In this document: piece after piece, positions 31,317 through 41,296 of the stretch
Numbering within the stretch: the stretch's first letter is position 1
Layout: the number at the start of each line of letters is the position of its first letter
NCBI GenBank assembly: GCA_963575745.1
Contig: CAUYUJ010016364.1
Location: 132,501 to 196,500, forward strand
Direction of reading: 5' to 3'
Origin: Prorocentrum cordatum
Taxonomy: Eukaryota > Sar > Dinophyceae > Prorocentrales > Prorocentraceae
Length of the DNA: 64,000 nt
Translations under genes and position numbers: made by a program
The notes under the pieces: generated by a model
What the model saw: only the letters and a program-made list of their open reading frames with translations
The model's database searches: none
What the model was told of the DNA's origin: nothing

Positions 31317-31745
31317 CCATGAGGGAGGACACCTGCGACACCATAGGGGGGGGGGGTCAGCCGTGAAACCATGAGGGGGGGGGCAGACGTGCAACCATGA
31401 GGGGGGGGCACGCGCGAAACCGCACAGGGGGACAGACGTGAAGCCACTAGTGGGGGTTGACGTGCAACCGTGAGGGAGGACACGCGCGAAACCATAGGGG
31501 GGGACAGACGTGAAACCACTAATGGGGGGCAGACGTGCAACCATGAGGGAGGGCACGCGCGAAACAGCACAGGGGGACAGACGTGAAACCACTATAACGG
31601 GGGAACAGACGTGCAACCATGAGGGAGGACACGCGCGAAGCCACGCACGAGGGGACAGACGTGAAACCACTACGGGGGACACACGTGCAACCACGAGGAA
31701 CGACACACATGAAACCACACAGGGGGGGGACAGACGTGAAACCAT
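31317..31745. repeat. GACAGACGTGAAACCAC minisatellite
   Basis: Alternating 30-40 bp units, GGACAGACGTGAAACCACTA and GCAGACGTGCAACCATGAGG followed by ACACGCGCGAAACC, separated by G-runs of variable length. About twelve units. Confidence 0.85.
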
Positions 31746-32041
31746 TAGGGGGATTGCTCGGCTACCTTGGACCATCTTGGATGTCATCTTGCGCCCACTG
31801 AGGCCTCCTTTGAACATTCGTGGGCCATCTTGTTTGCCCGAGCTACATGCCGAAAGGGGGCTTTGGAAGAAACCGCAAAGAATGCGCTAAACCACCTACA
31901 GCCAGAGAGCTGGCAAGCTGCACATATCTCCATCGCTTTCGTTTTTTAGCCGAGGAGCTTCTTATTGCTCACACATCATAATCTGCACATGTTATCAGAG
32001 TTACAGCTCGAGTCTCTCTGGCGCGTGGCCCAGTGCCAGCA

Positions 32042-32398
32042 ATGCCCGCCAAGAAGCGCCAACCCGCCGCTTCCGCCACCCCCAGCCGCAGGGGATCCAG
32101 GCGGAGTCCGGGCAATGGTTCCCCAGGCAGCCCTGCGGCCCCAGCAACGAGCTCGCCGCAGGCCGTCGCGAGGAAGTCGGCGTCAGCGGCCCGGGCCGCC
32201 AGCTCAGAGCGGCCCCGGCGCGCGGAGGAGGATGAGGAGGAGGATGGAGAGGGGGGGGGGGGGAAGGAAGAGGACGAGGAGGATGAGGAGGGGGAGGAGG
32301 AGGAGGAAGAGGAGGACGAGGGGGGGGGAAGAGGAAGGCCAGGAGGAACAAGTCAGTCCCAGCCCCCTGCAGCCACTCCCAGCGGGTGGGAGCTTTAA
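32042..32398 (+). CDS. Hypothetical basic-then-acidic protein or first exon
   Basis: The ATG at 32,042 opens 118 codons. The N-terminus is Lys/Arg/Ser/Pro-rich (MPAKKRQPAASATPSRRGSR) and includes AVARKSASAARAASSERPRR. Residues 66-98 are almost pure Glu/Asp/Gly, encoded by a (GAG)n run. The layout resembles chromatin-associated tails in composition only. An AAGTCAGT near 32,352 could be a donor joining to segment 32,615-32,768 in the same frame. The acidic part may simply be a repeat expansion. Confidence 0.35.
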   Translation: MPAKKRQPAASATPSRRGSRRSPGNGSPGSPAAPATSSPQAVARKSASAARAASSERPRRAEEDEEEDGEGGGGKEEDEEDEEGEEEEEEEDEGGGRGRPGGTSQSQPPAATPSGWEL

Positions 32399-32614
32399 TG
32401 CATGCCTGCTCAACCGAGGCTGGAGGCGTTCCAGGGGGGCCATCAATGGCTTTGACTGCGCCCCCCCCCCTTCGAGAAAGGATACCGAGGGGGGCAAACA
32501 ATATGTGTTAAAGGTGCCCTCGGTCTTAACGTCCTCCTCCTCCCCCCCCCTCCTCCCATTGTCGAGGGGGCCTTTCTGGGTCCTCCTGTCCTCTTGGGCG
32601 CCCTGCTCTTTGGG

Positions 32615-32768
32615 GGGCTCTCGGATCCCGAGAATGCTGAGGCGCCCATGCCCGAACTGAAGTTTAATGATCTCCAGCCGATTGAGCTGCACCGAAAGCC
32701 TTTCGAAAGCTTTGCGCATTATAAATGGCCCGGCTCTGAGGCGCACCCCCGCTTCACCCTGGCACGAG
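32615..32768 (+). CDS. Coding segment, possible second exon
   Basis: Reads DPENAEAPMPELKFNDLQPI, ELHRKPFESFAHYKWPGSEA and HPRFTLARG, ending at CACGAG followed by GTAGGC, a good donor. The left border is not clear. Family unknown. Confidence 0.35.
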
Positions 32769-32929
32769 GTAGGCGCCACCGGAGGACACTCTCTGCCCCC
32801 TTGCTGGTGCACATATGCGATGGTACAAGAGGACGCGCGCAATTCAGAACATGCGGGGGGAATCGGAGGGGGTGGAATCCGAGGGGGCCCGAAAGCGCTC
32901 GCAGACGTGCGCGTGAGACCGTTGTCAGT

Positions 32930-32949
32930 TCCGTAGTTTTTGGCTCAAG
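32930..32949 (+). other. Genomic relic of the dinoflagellate spliced leader
   Basis: The sequence TCCGTAGTTTTTGGCTCAAG matches the 22-nt leader (CCGTAG, CCA, TTTTGGCTCAAG) except that the middle CCA has become T. The exact 12-mer TTTTGGCTCAAG plus CCGTAG at the proper side is very unlikely by chance. In dinoflagellates such relics are known to arise when a trans-spliced mRNA is reverse-transcribed and re-integrated. There is no GT donor after AAG (CCTCGC follows), so it is not a leader RNA gene. Confidence 0.75.
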
Positions 32950-32993
32950 CCTCGCTCTGTTCCCCCCAAGGACGTCGTGTAGGCGGTCTACCA

Positions 32994-34187
32994 ATGCGTA
33001 CCAGCGGCCCCTGCATGGACGTCGTCGTGCACGTGGTGTACTTGCATAGAAGGACAGCCCGGGAGGCCGTCAGCGGCCGCTTCGTGGACGCGGTCGTGCA
33101 CGTGGTCTACTTGCTGGAGCCCGTCGTGCACGTGGTCTACGTCGTCGTGCGCGTGGTCTACATGGTTTTCGTGGTCTTCGTGGTCTACTTGCTGGACGTC
33201 GTCATGCACGTGACCTACTTGCACGACGTCGTCGTGCAAACGGTATACTTGCCGGACGTCGTCGTGCACATGTTCTACGTGGTCTACTTGGCGGACGTCG
33301 TCATTGCACGTGGTCTATACTTGCTGGGCGTTGTCGTGCACGTGGTCTACTTGCCGGACGTCGTCGTGCACGTGGTCTACTTGCTGGAGGTCGTCGCGCA
33401 CGTGGTCTACGTGGTCTATTTGCTGGACATCGTCGTTGCATCTGGTCTACTTGCTGGACGTCGTCGTGCACGTGGTCTACGTGGTCTACTTGCCGGACGT
33501 CGTCGTTGCACGTGGTCTATACTTGCTGGACGTCGTCGTGCACGTGGTCTACTTGCCGGACGTCGTCGTGCAGGTGGTCTACTTGCTGGAGGTCGTCGCG
33601 CACGTGGTCTACGTGGTCTATTTGCTGGACATCGTCGTTGCATCTGGTCTACTTGCTGGACGTCGTCGTGCACGTGGTCTACGTGGTCTACTTGCCGGAC
33701 GTCGTCGTTGCACGTGGTCTATACTTGCTGGACGTCGTCGTGCACGTGGTCTACTTGCTGGACGTCGTCGTGCACGTGGTCTACTTGCTGGACGTCGTCG
33801 CGCACGTGGTCTACGTGGTCTATTTGCTGGACATCGTCGTTGCATGTGGTCTACTTGCTGGACGTCGCCGTGCACGTGGTCTACGTGGTATTCATGACAA
33901 CGGCGCACGCGATGACGGCCGCCCCCTTTGCAGTAGATTGGCCCTCCCGCGGCTGGCAATCATCAGTGTGGTGGCCGACGCGTGCCGCAGAACATCAACC
34001 CGTCCTACACGGGCCGCCATTTGCGCCGGCCTTTTTTAACCGGGCTCGAGGTCTACGCACCGTGATCAATTTGCCTGCGGCAAGTTCCGCCGCGCTCTCG
34101 GGGCGGTCCTGGGCGCTCTTGGGGCTGTATTGGAGCCCTCCTGGGCCCCTCTTGGGGCCCGCAGGGGCCATCTTGGAGCCATCTTGA
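32994..34187 (+). CDS. Questionable repeat-encoded ORF downstream of the leader relic
   Basis: The ATG at 32,994 lies 44 nt after the leader relic, a normal 5' UTR length. Its frame stays open for 397 codons through the 30-bp satellite, first as hydrophobic decapeptides (VVVHVVYLLD-like), then, where unit lengths are not multiples of three, as LLAGRRRARG-like repeats. It ends in non-repetitive sequence. Other frames are also open across the array, so openness proves nothing; only the relic makes a transcribed origin possible. Confidence 0.2.
   Translation: MRTSGPCMDVVVHVVYLHRRTAREAVSGRFVDAVVHVVYLLEPVVHVVYVVVRVVYMVFVVFVVYLLDVVMHVTYLHDVVVQTVYLPDVVVHMFYVVYLADVVIARGLYLLGVVVHVVYLPDVVVHVVYLLEVVAHVVYVVYLLDIVVASGLLAGRRRARGLRGLLAGRRRCTWSILAGRRRARGLLAGRRRAGGLLAGGRRARGLRGLFAGHRRCIWSTCWTSSCTWSTWSTCRTSSLHVVYTCWTSSCTWSTCWTSSCTWSTCWTSSRTWSTWSICWTSSLHVVYLLDVAVHVVYVVFMTTAHAMTAAPFAVDWPSRGWQSSVWWPTRAAEHQPVLHGPPFAPAFFNRARGLRTVINLPAASSAALSGRSWALLGLYWSPPGPLLGPAGAILEPS
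33012..33890. repeat. 30-bp satellite with 202-bp higher-order repeat
   Basis: Basic unit GTCGTCGTGCACGTGGTCTA plus CTTGCTGGAC. The right two-thirds form higher-order blocks exactly 202 bp apart, judged from TGGTCTATACTTGCTGG at 33,311, 33,513 and 33,715. The GTGCAC and CACGTG cores are palindromic. Confidence 0.95.
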
Positions 34188-34324
34188 GGCCTTAAGAGAA
34201 CGTCGGACGCGAAAAGGCTATGATGCAAACACATTGAAAAACACATTGGATTGGAAGGATTCTGGCCTCTTGGGTGCTTTCTTGGGGAGCTCTGAGGGCA
34301 CTTGGAGCCGTCCAGGGGCGGTCT

Positions 34325-34590
34325 TGAGAGCTCTCGGAAGCACGTCGAAACCATCCTGAACCATCTTGGGATATCTGCCTCGACCTTAGAGGCCATCTTG
34401 AGCTCTTGGAGGCCCTCTTAGAGCAATCTTAGGCCATCTTGGGCGCTCCAACGCCGCGCAGGGCGCCCCGTCCAGGCCCGGGGGGGAGGGTAGAGGGGGA
34501 GGGGGTCCGAAGGGGAAGAAAGGGGGTTAGCAGAACGAGCTCCTTAGACCACTCGCGCCCTAAAGGGTTGGTGGGATTGTGCCATTTCGG
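34325..34590 (+). repeat. Dispersed element of about 270 bp, copy 1
   Basis: Holds in order CATCTTGGGATA, GAGGCCATCTTGAGCTCTTG, CATCTTGGGCGCTCCAACGC, GGCGCCCCGTCCAGG, a G-rich tract, GAAGGGGAAGAA, AGCGAGCTC-like sequence, AGACCACTC and TGGTGGGATT. The same order is at 58,100-58,385 and partly at 61,800-61,915. Confidence 0.8.
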
Positions 34591-34619
34591 CGGCTGCCGT
34601 GGCGTGCCTGGTTTATCTG

Positions 34620-34880
34620 TCGTGCCATTCTGGGCCTGCCGGGCGCTGTGGTGGGTGCCGAGGAGGCGCTGGGGCGGCCAGAAGCTCTCGGAGGGGGCGC
34701 CCGTGCAACCGAGTGCGATGAGTTGTGTGTGCGTGTGTGGGGGGGCGGGGTCGGGGGGGCCTTTGAGAGGGCGCAGCATCTGGCAATCTACCGCGCCTCA
34801 GTCGACGTGCCAGGCGGCGGGGTGGCGGATCCATTGTTTGTGTGTCGTGCTGGGGCTCCCTTGAGCCTTCCCATGATCGA
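34620..34880 (+). CDS. Weak coding segment
   Basis: Reads GAVVGAEEALGRPEALGGGA, RATECDELCVRVWGGGVGGA and FERAQHLAIYRASVDVPGGG then VADPLFVCRAG. The composition is coding-like, but a G-run (34,739-34,760) crosses it and no splice borders are clear. It could be an upstream exon of the gene at 35,066. Confidence 0.25.
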
Positions 34881-35065
34881 GAGCATGGCCCCCTCTCCCA
34901 TTTCATTCCCTCCCCTTCTTCCCCTCTCCCCCCCCACTCCACTTGCACATCCCGCTTGCCTATCCCCCCTCCCTCCTCCCCATTCCCCCCTCCCCCAGTG
35001 ACCTCGCCCTCCCCTCCTTCTCCCTCCCCCCTCTCTCCCCCTTCCCCCCCGCAACCTCCCCTGGC

Positions 35066-35673
35066 ATGCCCTCCCGCGGCTTCTGCCAGGCAGTTGCCAT
35101 GTCTTTTTCTGTTGTATGTTTCTTCACGCGGCATAGCCCGTCAACGCGCGTGCGCTACGGAGCGCGCATCAGCAAGTACACGCCAGAGGCGTGGGCCAAG
35201 GAGCACGCATGTCACGACGTAGAGAGAAAAATGCATTGAGTCCGACAGGCGCCCGGCGCCCTCGGCGCCTGCCATAGATCCGAAGACCCGCCGAGGTGCA
35301 CCCGGGGGGGCCGCAGAAGAAGCGCAGGTCGGGGAAGTCGAACTGGGGCAACAGGGTACACGCAGGCACCAAGTCTGGACGCAAGGGGGGCGGGGCGGGC
35401 GGCGGCTACCAGGAGATGTCAGCCAAAATCAAAGACTACCAGACCTCTTTTGCGGAGATTGCCAACGCAAAGAGAACCGTCGAAGAGAGGAACTCGCATC
35501 TCGAGGCGGCACTCGAGAGCGAAAGAGCTGCCCACGCTGCTGCCCGCGAGGAAATCGACCAGCTCACCACGTGGGTACATACTATTGTGCACATTGCTCA
35601 GCATGTTCAAGATTGGGGGGATTTTGCAAGGGCCCTTGACGACGGCGAGGACATGCAGGGTCTGCGCCGTTGA
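35066..35673 (+). CDS. Two-exon hypothetical coiled-coil protein
   Basis: Exon 1 is 35,066-35,219 and exon 2 is 35,278-35,673, with a 58-bp GT/AG intron in phase 0. Exon 1 (starting at the ATG at 35,066 or at 35,099, after a TTCTGCCAG) gives TRVRYGARISKYTPEAWAKE then HACHD. Exon 2 gives a basic stretch (GGPQKKRRSGKSNWGNRV) and Gly-rich linker, then a heptad-like helix of about 55 residues (MSAKIKDYQTSFAEIANAKR, TVEERNSHLEAALESERAAH) and an aromatic/acidic end before the TGA at 35,671. About 183 codons with a regular stop. The best-formed small gene model in the window. It suggests a nucleic-acid-binding, oligomerising protein by composition only; family not recognised. T/C-rich DNA precedes it. 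Confidence 0.6.
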
Positions 35674-37006
35674 GGTGGCCGGCCGCTAATCATCGGGGGT
35701 CCACTGTCGGGGCGCCTGTGAAAACCTGTTGCGTGTTCATGGGGCGCAACGAATCCTCGTGTCGCTCGCGCGCGTGATCCCAATCACGGGTCCGGGGAAT
35801 CCTGGCAAATCCTGGGTATCGTTGCCTTGGTTGCATGTTCCTCATGCGTGTCGGTTTCCCCCGTATCGGTTCTCTTTCTCGCATTCGTTCTCTTCGTTGC
35901 CCCCCTCATGCCCCCTCCCTCCTCGCCCCCCCTCCTTCTCGCATTCGTTTTCTTCCCTCCCCCTCTTGCCCCCTCCTCCTCGTCCCCCCATGGCCCCCAT
36001 CCTGGGAATCCCCGGTTTGCGTGTTCGCGCACTCGGGCGCCGCGTCGCGACTCAATGCATTTTTCCCGTTCTCGCGTGCGCGAGAGCGTGGGCGACCTGC
36101 TGAGCTTCGACAAGAGGAACGCAAAGAGTGCGCACTTCTCACGGCATCATTTGTTGGATTGCGCCCCCACTGGGGCAAAAATCAAAAATTGCATGATGCC
36201 GACGGCAATTGCAGCGGCGGTGGCGGCGACGGCATTGGCGGCGACGGCGCCGACGACGGCGACAGTAAGGGCGGCGATCACGACGGCGACGTTGGCTGTC
36301 GTGCTCGCCGTCGGCGGCGTTGGCAGACTTGGCGGCGACGGCAAGCTTACCATTCACGTATCCTCAAACACGCTTTTCTCTTGTCGGCGTCCACGGGGTT
36401 TCTGTGGGGCACGGCTTTATTTTGATTCTTAGCGGAGCTATCGCTTCCATATGCTTCCGGACACGATGTGTAAGAACCGAGAGCGCCCCATTTCCTGGAG
36501 CCTTCAGACAGCTCCGAGACGGCTCCAAGAGAGCCCCAGGAGCGGCCACTGAGGGGACCGAACGACTCACCCGCGACGCGACCCACCCGCAACCCACCCG
36601 CGACCCATCGGCGACGGAAACTACCCGCGACTTGCCCGCGCCGGGACCCGCCCGCGCCGCGACCCACCCGCCGGGGCGACAACAGCAAACACAACAAGCA
36701 TAATCCCCTTTGCGGATCCCCGCTTCAGCCACGCACCGAGGGGCATTGTAAGATTTGTCGGCCCCACCCTCACTCTGACGTATGTGAATACACGGCGCAT
36801 TCCGTATACTACCAAACGTGCGGGTGTATATTTGAATAACTCCTGCACGCACTGCTCTCGCACCAGAATAAATACCATAGCGCGCGACACCACGGCGTAT
36901 CGGAACCGTACGTACAGCCGCAGGAATGTAAACAATGTTCCGACGCTTTGACGAGTATGCCCCAAGCAGGATCGTATGGTGCTTCCGTTTTGTACAGACT
37001 TCAAGG
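35674..37006. other. No gene recognised; short repeats
   Basis: T/C-rich at 35,890-36,000 with two CTCGCATTCGTTxTCTTC copies; (GGCGAC)n-like DNA at 36,210-36,340; ACCCACCCGCGACCC octamers at 36,565-36,665. ORFs are explained by these repeats. Confidence 0.5.
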
Positions 37007-37044
37007 CTTTTGACGTTCCGCATATCCGCGTCAGCCCATCCAGA
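37007..37044 (+). repeat. Dispersed 39-bp motif, copy 2
   Basis: Reads CTTTTGACGTTCCGCATATC then CGCGTCAGCCCATCCAGA. Diverged from copy 1. Confidence 0.6.
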
Positions 37045-37204
37045 GACGATGATGCCTTGACGGTCTACCTGTGTGAGTTGACTAAGGAAATTGAAACAAT
37101 GCGATTTGGAAAAAGATTATGCAGGTCCGCATGCAAATATGTATACACATATATGCAAATATTTATACTAACAATGTGTGCTTCGCATGCTTACGCCCCC
37201 GTCC

Positions 37205-37272
37205 ATTCTGGCACACACCTACACGTTTCGTGGCCCCATAGGGAGCTCCACCGCAGGCCCCAGTGTTGGCGG
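37205..37272 (+). repeat. Single unit of the 90-bp GGAGCTCC satellite
   Basis: Reads GGCACACACCTACACGTTTC, GTGGCCCCATAGGGAGCTCC then ACCGCAGGCCCCAGTG. Directly upstream of the 110-bp satellite. Confidence 0.8.
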
Positions 37273-37289
37273 TGCGTTTTAAACGGGAT

Positions 37290-38266
37290 CGCCACTCCCG
37301 CCCACTGTGAAGCCAGAGGTGGGAGCGGACGCGGAAAGATTTTTCGCAGTGGCGCGTTGTGAGGGGGGGGGTCTTTTTTTCAAAAAATCTTTGTTTCCTG
37401 GCCGCCCCGCCCATTTGCAAGGCTGGAGGACCGAGGGGACACGGAATGCGATTTCGCAGTGGTCGGTTTTGAAGGGGGTGACCATGGTTTTTTGTTTGTT
37501 CGAATGTCGGCTTCTGCGCCCCTTGCCCATTGTACGGCCGGAGGTGGAGTTTGACACGGAATGCGATTTCGGAGTGGTCGGTTTTGAAGGGGATGACCAT
37601 GGCTTTCTTTTGATTTTTTGGTTTCTGCGCATTTTGCCCATTGCGCAGCTGGAGGTTGGGGATGACGCGGGTTGCGCTTTCGCAGTGGTCGGTTTTGAAG
37701 GTGGAGACCATTGCCTTTTTTTTGAATTTTGGCTTTTGCGCCCCCCGCCCATTGCACGGCCGGAGCTAGAGGTGGACACGGAATGCGCTTTCGCAATGGT
37801 CGGTTTTGAAGGGGGTGACCATGGCCTTTTTTTGATTTTTTGGTTTCTTCGCATTTTGCCCATTGCACGGCCGGAGGTGGGCGGTGACACGGAATGCGAC
37901 TTCGCAATGGTCGTTTTTGAAGGGGGTGACCATGGCCTTTTTTTGATTTTTTGGTTTTTGAACCGTGTGCCCATGGCGCGGCCAGAGGCTGCGGATGACA
38001 CGGAATCGACTTCGCAGTGGTCGGTTTTGAAGGGGGTCACCATGGCCTTTTTTTGATTTTTTTGTTTGCGCGTTTTTTGCCCATTGCAAGGCCGGAGCTA
38101 GGGGTTGACACGGAATGCGCTTTCGTAATGGTCGGTTTTGAAGGGGGTGACCATGGCCTTTTTTTGATTTTTTGGTTTCTGCTCATTTTGCCCATTGCAC
38201 GGCCGGAGAAGGGGTAGACGCGGAGTGCGCTTTCGCAGTGGTCGGTTTTGAAGGTGGAGACCATTG

Positions 38267-38298
<32 letters not shown>

Positions 38299-38841
38299 AA
38301 TTTTGGCTTTTGCGCCCCCCGCCCACTGCACGGCCGGAGCTAGTGGTGAACACGGAATGCGTTTTCGCAATGGTCGGTTTTGAAGGGGGTGACCATGGCC
38401 TTTTTTTGATTTTTTGGTTTCTTCGCATTTTGCCCATTGCACGGCCGGAGGTGGGCGGTGACACGGAATGCGAATTCGCAATGGTCGTTTTTGAAGGGGG
38501 TGACCATGGCCTTTTTTTGATTTTTTGGTTTTTGAACCGTGTGCCCATGGCGCGGCCGGAGGCTGCGGATGACACGGAATCGACTTCGCAGTGGTCGGTT
38601 TTGAAGGGGGTCACCATGGCCTTTTTTTGATTTTTTTGTTTGCGCGTTTTTTGCCCATTGCAAGGCCGGAGCTAGGGGTTGACACGGAATGCGCTTTCGT
38701 AATGGTCGGTTTTGAAGGGGGTGACCATGGCCTTTTTTTTTTTTTGATTTTTTGGTTTCTGCTCATTTTGCCCATTGCACGGCCGGAGAAGGGGTAGACG
38801 CGGAGTGCGCTTTCGCAGTGGTCGGTTTTGAAAGGGGGTGA

Positions 38842-38875
<34 letters not shown>

Positions 38876-39370
38876 ATTTTTTGGGTTTCTGCGCATTTTG
38901 CCCATTGCACGACCGGAGGTGGGCGGTGGCGCGGAATGCGACTTCGCAATGGTCGTTTTTGAAGGGGGTGACCATGGCCTTTTTTTGTTTTTTTGGTTTC
39001 TTCGCATTTTGCCCATTGCACGGCCGGAGGTGGGCGGTGACACGGAATGCGACTTCGCAATGGTCGTTTTTGAAGGGGGTGACCATGGCCTTTTTTTGAT
39101 TTTTTGGTTTTTGAACCGTGTGCCCATGGCGCGGCCGGAGGCTGCGGATGACACGGAATCGACTTCGCAGTGGTCGGTTTTGAAGGGGGTCACCATGGCC
39201 TTTTTTTGATTTTTTTGTTTGCGCGTTTTTTGCCCATTGCAAGGCCGGGGCTAGGGGTTGACACGGAATGCGCTTTCGTAATGGTCGGTTTTGAAGGGGG
39301 GTGACCATGGCCTTTTTTTAAATTTTTGGTTTCTGCGCATTTTGCCCATCGCACGGCCGGCTCGGCGGCG
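37290..39370. repeat. 110-bp satellite with expanding T-run
   Basis: About eighteen units containing GGTCGGTTTTGAAGGGGGTG, ACCATGGCCTTTTTTTGA, TTTTGCCCATTGCACGGCCG and a GACACGGAATGCG segment. A higher-order period of about 575 bp (five units) is seen from GTTTGCGCGTTTTTTGCC near 38,060, 38,630 and 39,215. In two units the T-run has grown to 25-32 T (38,268-38,297, 38,846-38,874). All frames on both strands are open because the unit lacks stops, giving repeated peptides that I do not take as protein. Confidence 0.95.
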
Positions 39371-39399
39371 ACGCGGATTGCGATTCTGTCAAATCGTCG

Positions 39400-40790
39400 A
39401 ATACCTCCGCGGAAGATTCCACAGCGCGCGGGCGCGCGTACGCGCGCCCGCGCGCCTCCGGCTCCGGTCTGTCGCTCAACCCGCAGAAATAATTCTGATT
39501 CTTTTTAAATCGCCAGAGCGCGGGCGCGCGGGCGCGCGCCCGCGCGCCTCCTGGTCCATCGCTCTCTTCGCCGGGGCAAAAGTGATTTTTTTAATCGTCC
39601 AGATTCCAGAGCGCGCGGGCGCGCGTACGCGCGCCTGCGCGCCTCCTGGTCCATCGCTCAACCCTCGGCAGCAATTGTGATTCTTTTAAATCGTCCAATA
39701 CTCTGCGAACGATTCCGGAGCGCGCGGGCGCGCCCGCGCGCTTCCTGGTCCTTGCCCAAACCGCGGAAGCAATTGCAATTCTTCGAAATCGCCCATCGCT
39801 TCCGCAGAAGATTCCAGAGCGCGCGGGCGCGCGTACGCGCGCCCGCGCGCCTCCTGGTCCATCGCGCAATCCACGGAAGCAATTGCGATTCCTTCCAACT
39901 CACCCGGAAATTTCCAGTGCGCGCGGGCGCGCGTGCGCCCGCGCGCCTCCTGGTCCTCGTAAATCCGCAGAAGCAATTCTGAGTCTTTCAAATCGTCGAA
40001 TACTTCCGCGGAAGATTCCAGAAGCGCGCGGGCGCGCGTACGCGCGCCCGCGCGCCTCTTAGTCCATCGGTAATTTCGCGGAAGCAATTGTGATTGTTTC
40101 AAATCGTTCAATACCCTCACGAACGATTCCAGAGCGCGCGGGCGCGCGTACGCGCGCCCGCGCGCCTTGTGGTTCATCGCTCAACCTACGGGAAAAATGT
40201 TTTTTTGTCGAAAAAATCGCCAAATACCGCCGCGGAAAGTTCCAGAGCGCGCGGGCGCGCGTACGCGCGCCCGCGCGCGCTCCTGGTCCATCGCACAATC
40301 CTTGGGAGCAACTGTGATCTTCCAAATCGTCAAATACACCCGCGGAAGATTCCAGAGCGCGCGGCTGCCTGCGCTGCGGTACCTCGCCCTTCTGCAACCA
40401 GTTGTCAACGTTCTCCCGCAGAAGCAATTTCGGTATCTTTAATTCGTCGTACATATTAGTAGTAGAATCAAAGCGCAAGCGCGTCGCGCGCGGGCGCGCG
40501 CGGGCGCGCGTACGCGCGCCCGCGCGCCTGCCATTTTTTTGGTTTGACCCGCGGAAGAAATTGTGATTCCTCCCAAATTTGGAATGTTTTCGCGGAAGTT
40601 TCAGAGCGCACAGGGATTTTTTCATTTATTTTTTGTTTCTTTTGCGGACGATCTGCGAGCACACGGGCGCGCCTTCTTGCACGTGTCCATGACTCGGCGG
40701 CAACCATGGTGTCCCAAATCTTTCATAACGGATTTCCAAAAAGGTGCGCGGGCGCGCGTACGCGCGCCCGCGCGCTTCCGATCTAATGGT
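39400..40790. repeat. About 110-bp satellite with a perfect GC palindrome
   Basis: Twelve units. Each carries a dyad made of GCGCGCGGGCGCGCG and CGCGCGCCCGCGCGC around TA (about 32 bp, perfect in most copies), then CTCCTGGTCCATCGC and an AT-richer part with GAAGCAATTGTGATT and CCGCGGAAGATTCC. Alternating CG makes Z-DNA or cruciform extrusion likely. Confidence 0.95.
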
Positions 40791-40879
40791 GGATGGCAAT
40801 AAGGATTCCTCCCAATTCCGAATTTCTGATGGCCATTTCCCTCTCTGCGGGCGACGAAGTCGTTGGAATCTTTTTAAAT

Positions 40880-41240
40880 TTTTGTATAAGTTACCAAAAC
40901 CTTCAGAATCTCTAGAATCATTGAAAATCGTTCTGAATCCTTAGAATCCGACAGAATCCCACAAAATCCACCGGAATTGCTCAGAACCGGGAAAATCGTT
41001 CGGGATCCTGAAAAATCAAACCAAACCTGCGGAATCCTTCAGAAATTGCCAGAAGGCGCATGTTTCCTTCAGAATCACAAAAGATCTTGCAGGATCCCAC
41101 AAGAAGCACACAGAATCCTGCAGGATGTCGCACAAGCCGCCAGGATCCCACAGAAGTACCCAGGATCCCTCAGGCGTGCTCAGAATCCACCAGAACCTTT
41201 TGTTTTTTCAGAATCATACGAAATTGGTTGGAGTCCGCCG
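40880..41240. repeat. Degenerate CAGAATCC repeat
   Basis: Units of 8-17 bp around AGAATCC, GGAATTxC and CACAGAATCC over about 360 bp, AT-richer than the surroundings. Confidence 0.75.
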
Positions 41241-41296
41241 AAAGCCATGAGGCAGCCCGGGAGGGAGGGGTCTGGGCCCAGCAACAGCCCACCAGA

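Noticed and set aside
31317-31745. CRISPR-like alternation of repeat and spacer
   Set aside because: Spacers are not unique: they are diverged copies of the same units with variable G-runs. The context is eukaryotic.
32930-32949. A functional spliced-leader RNA gene
   Set aside because: No GT donor and no Sm-type site after AAG; the middle of the leader is altered.
37290-39370. Long ORFs on both strands with repeated HPLQNRPLRKR or GFEGGDHGLF peptides
   Set aside because: Direct translations of a stop-free 110-bp satellite; open in all frames, no start context, frame shifts with each T-run.
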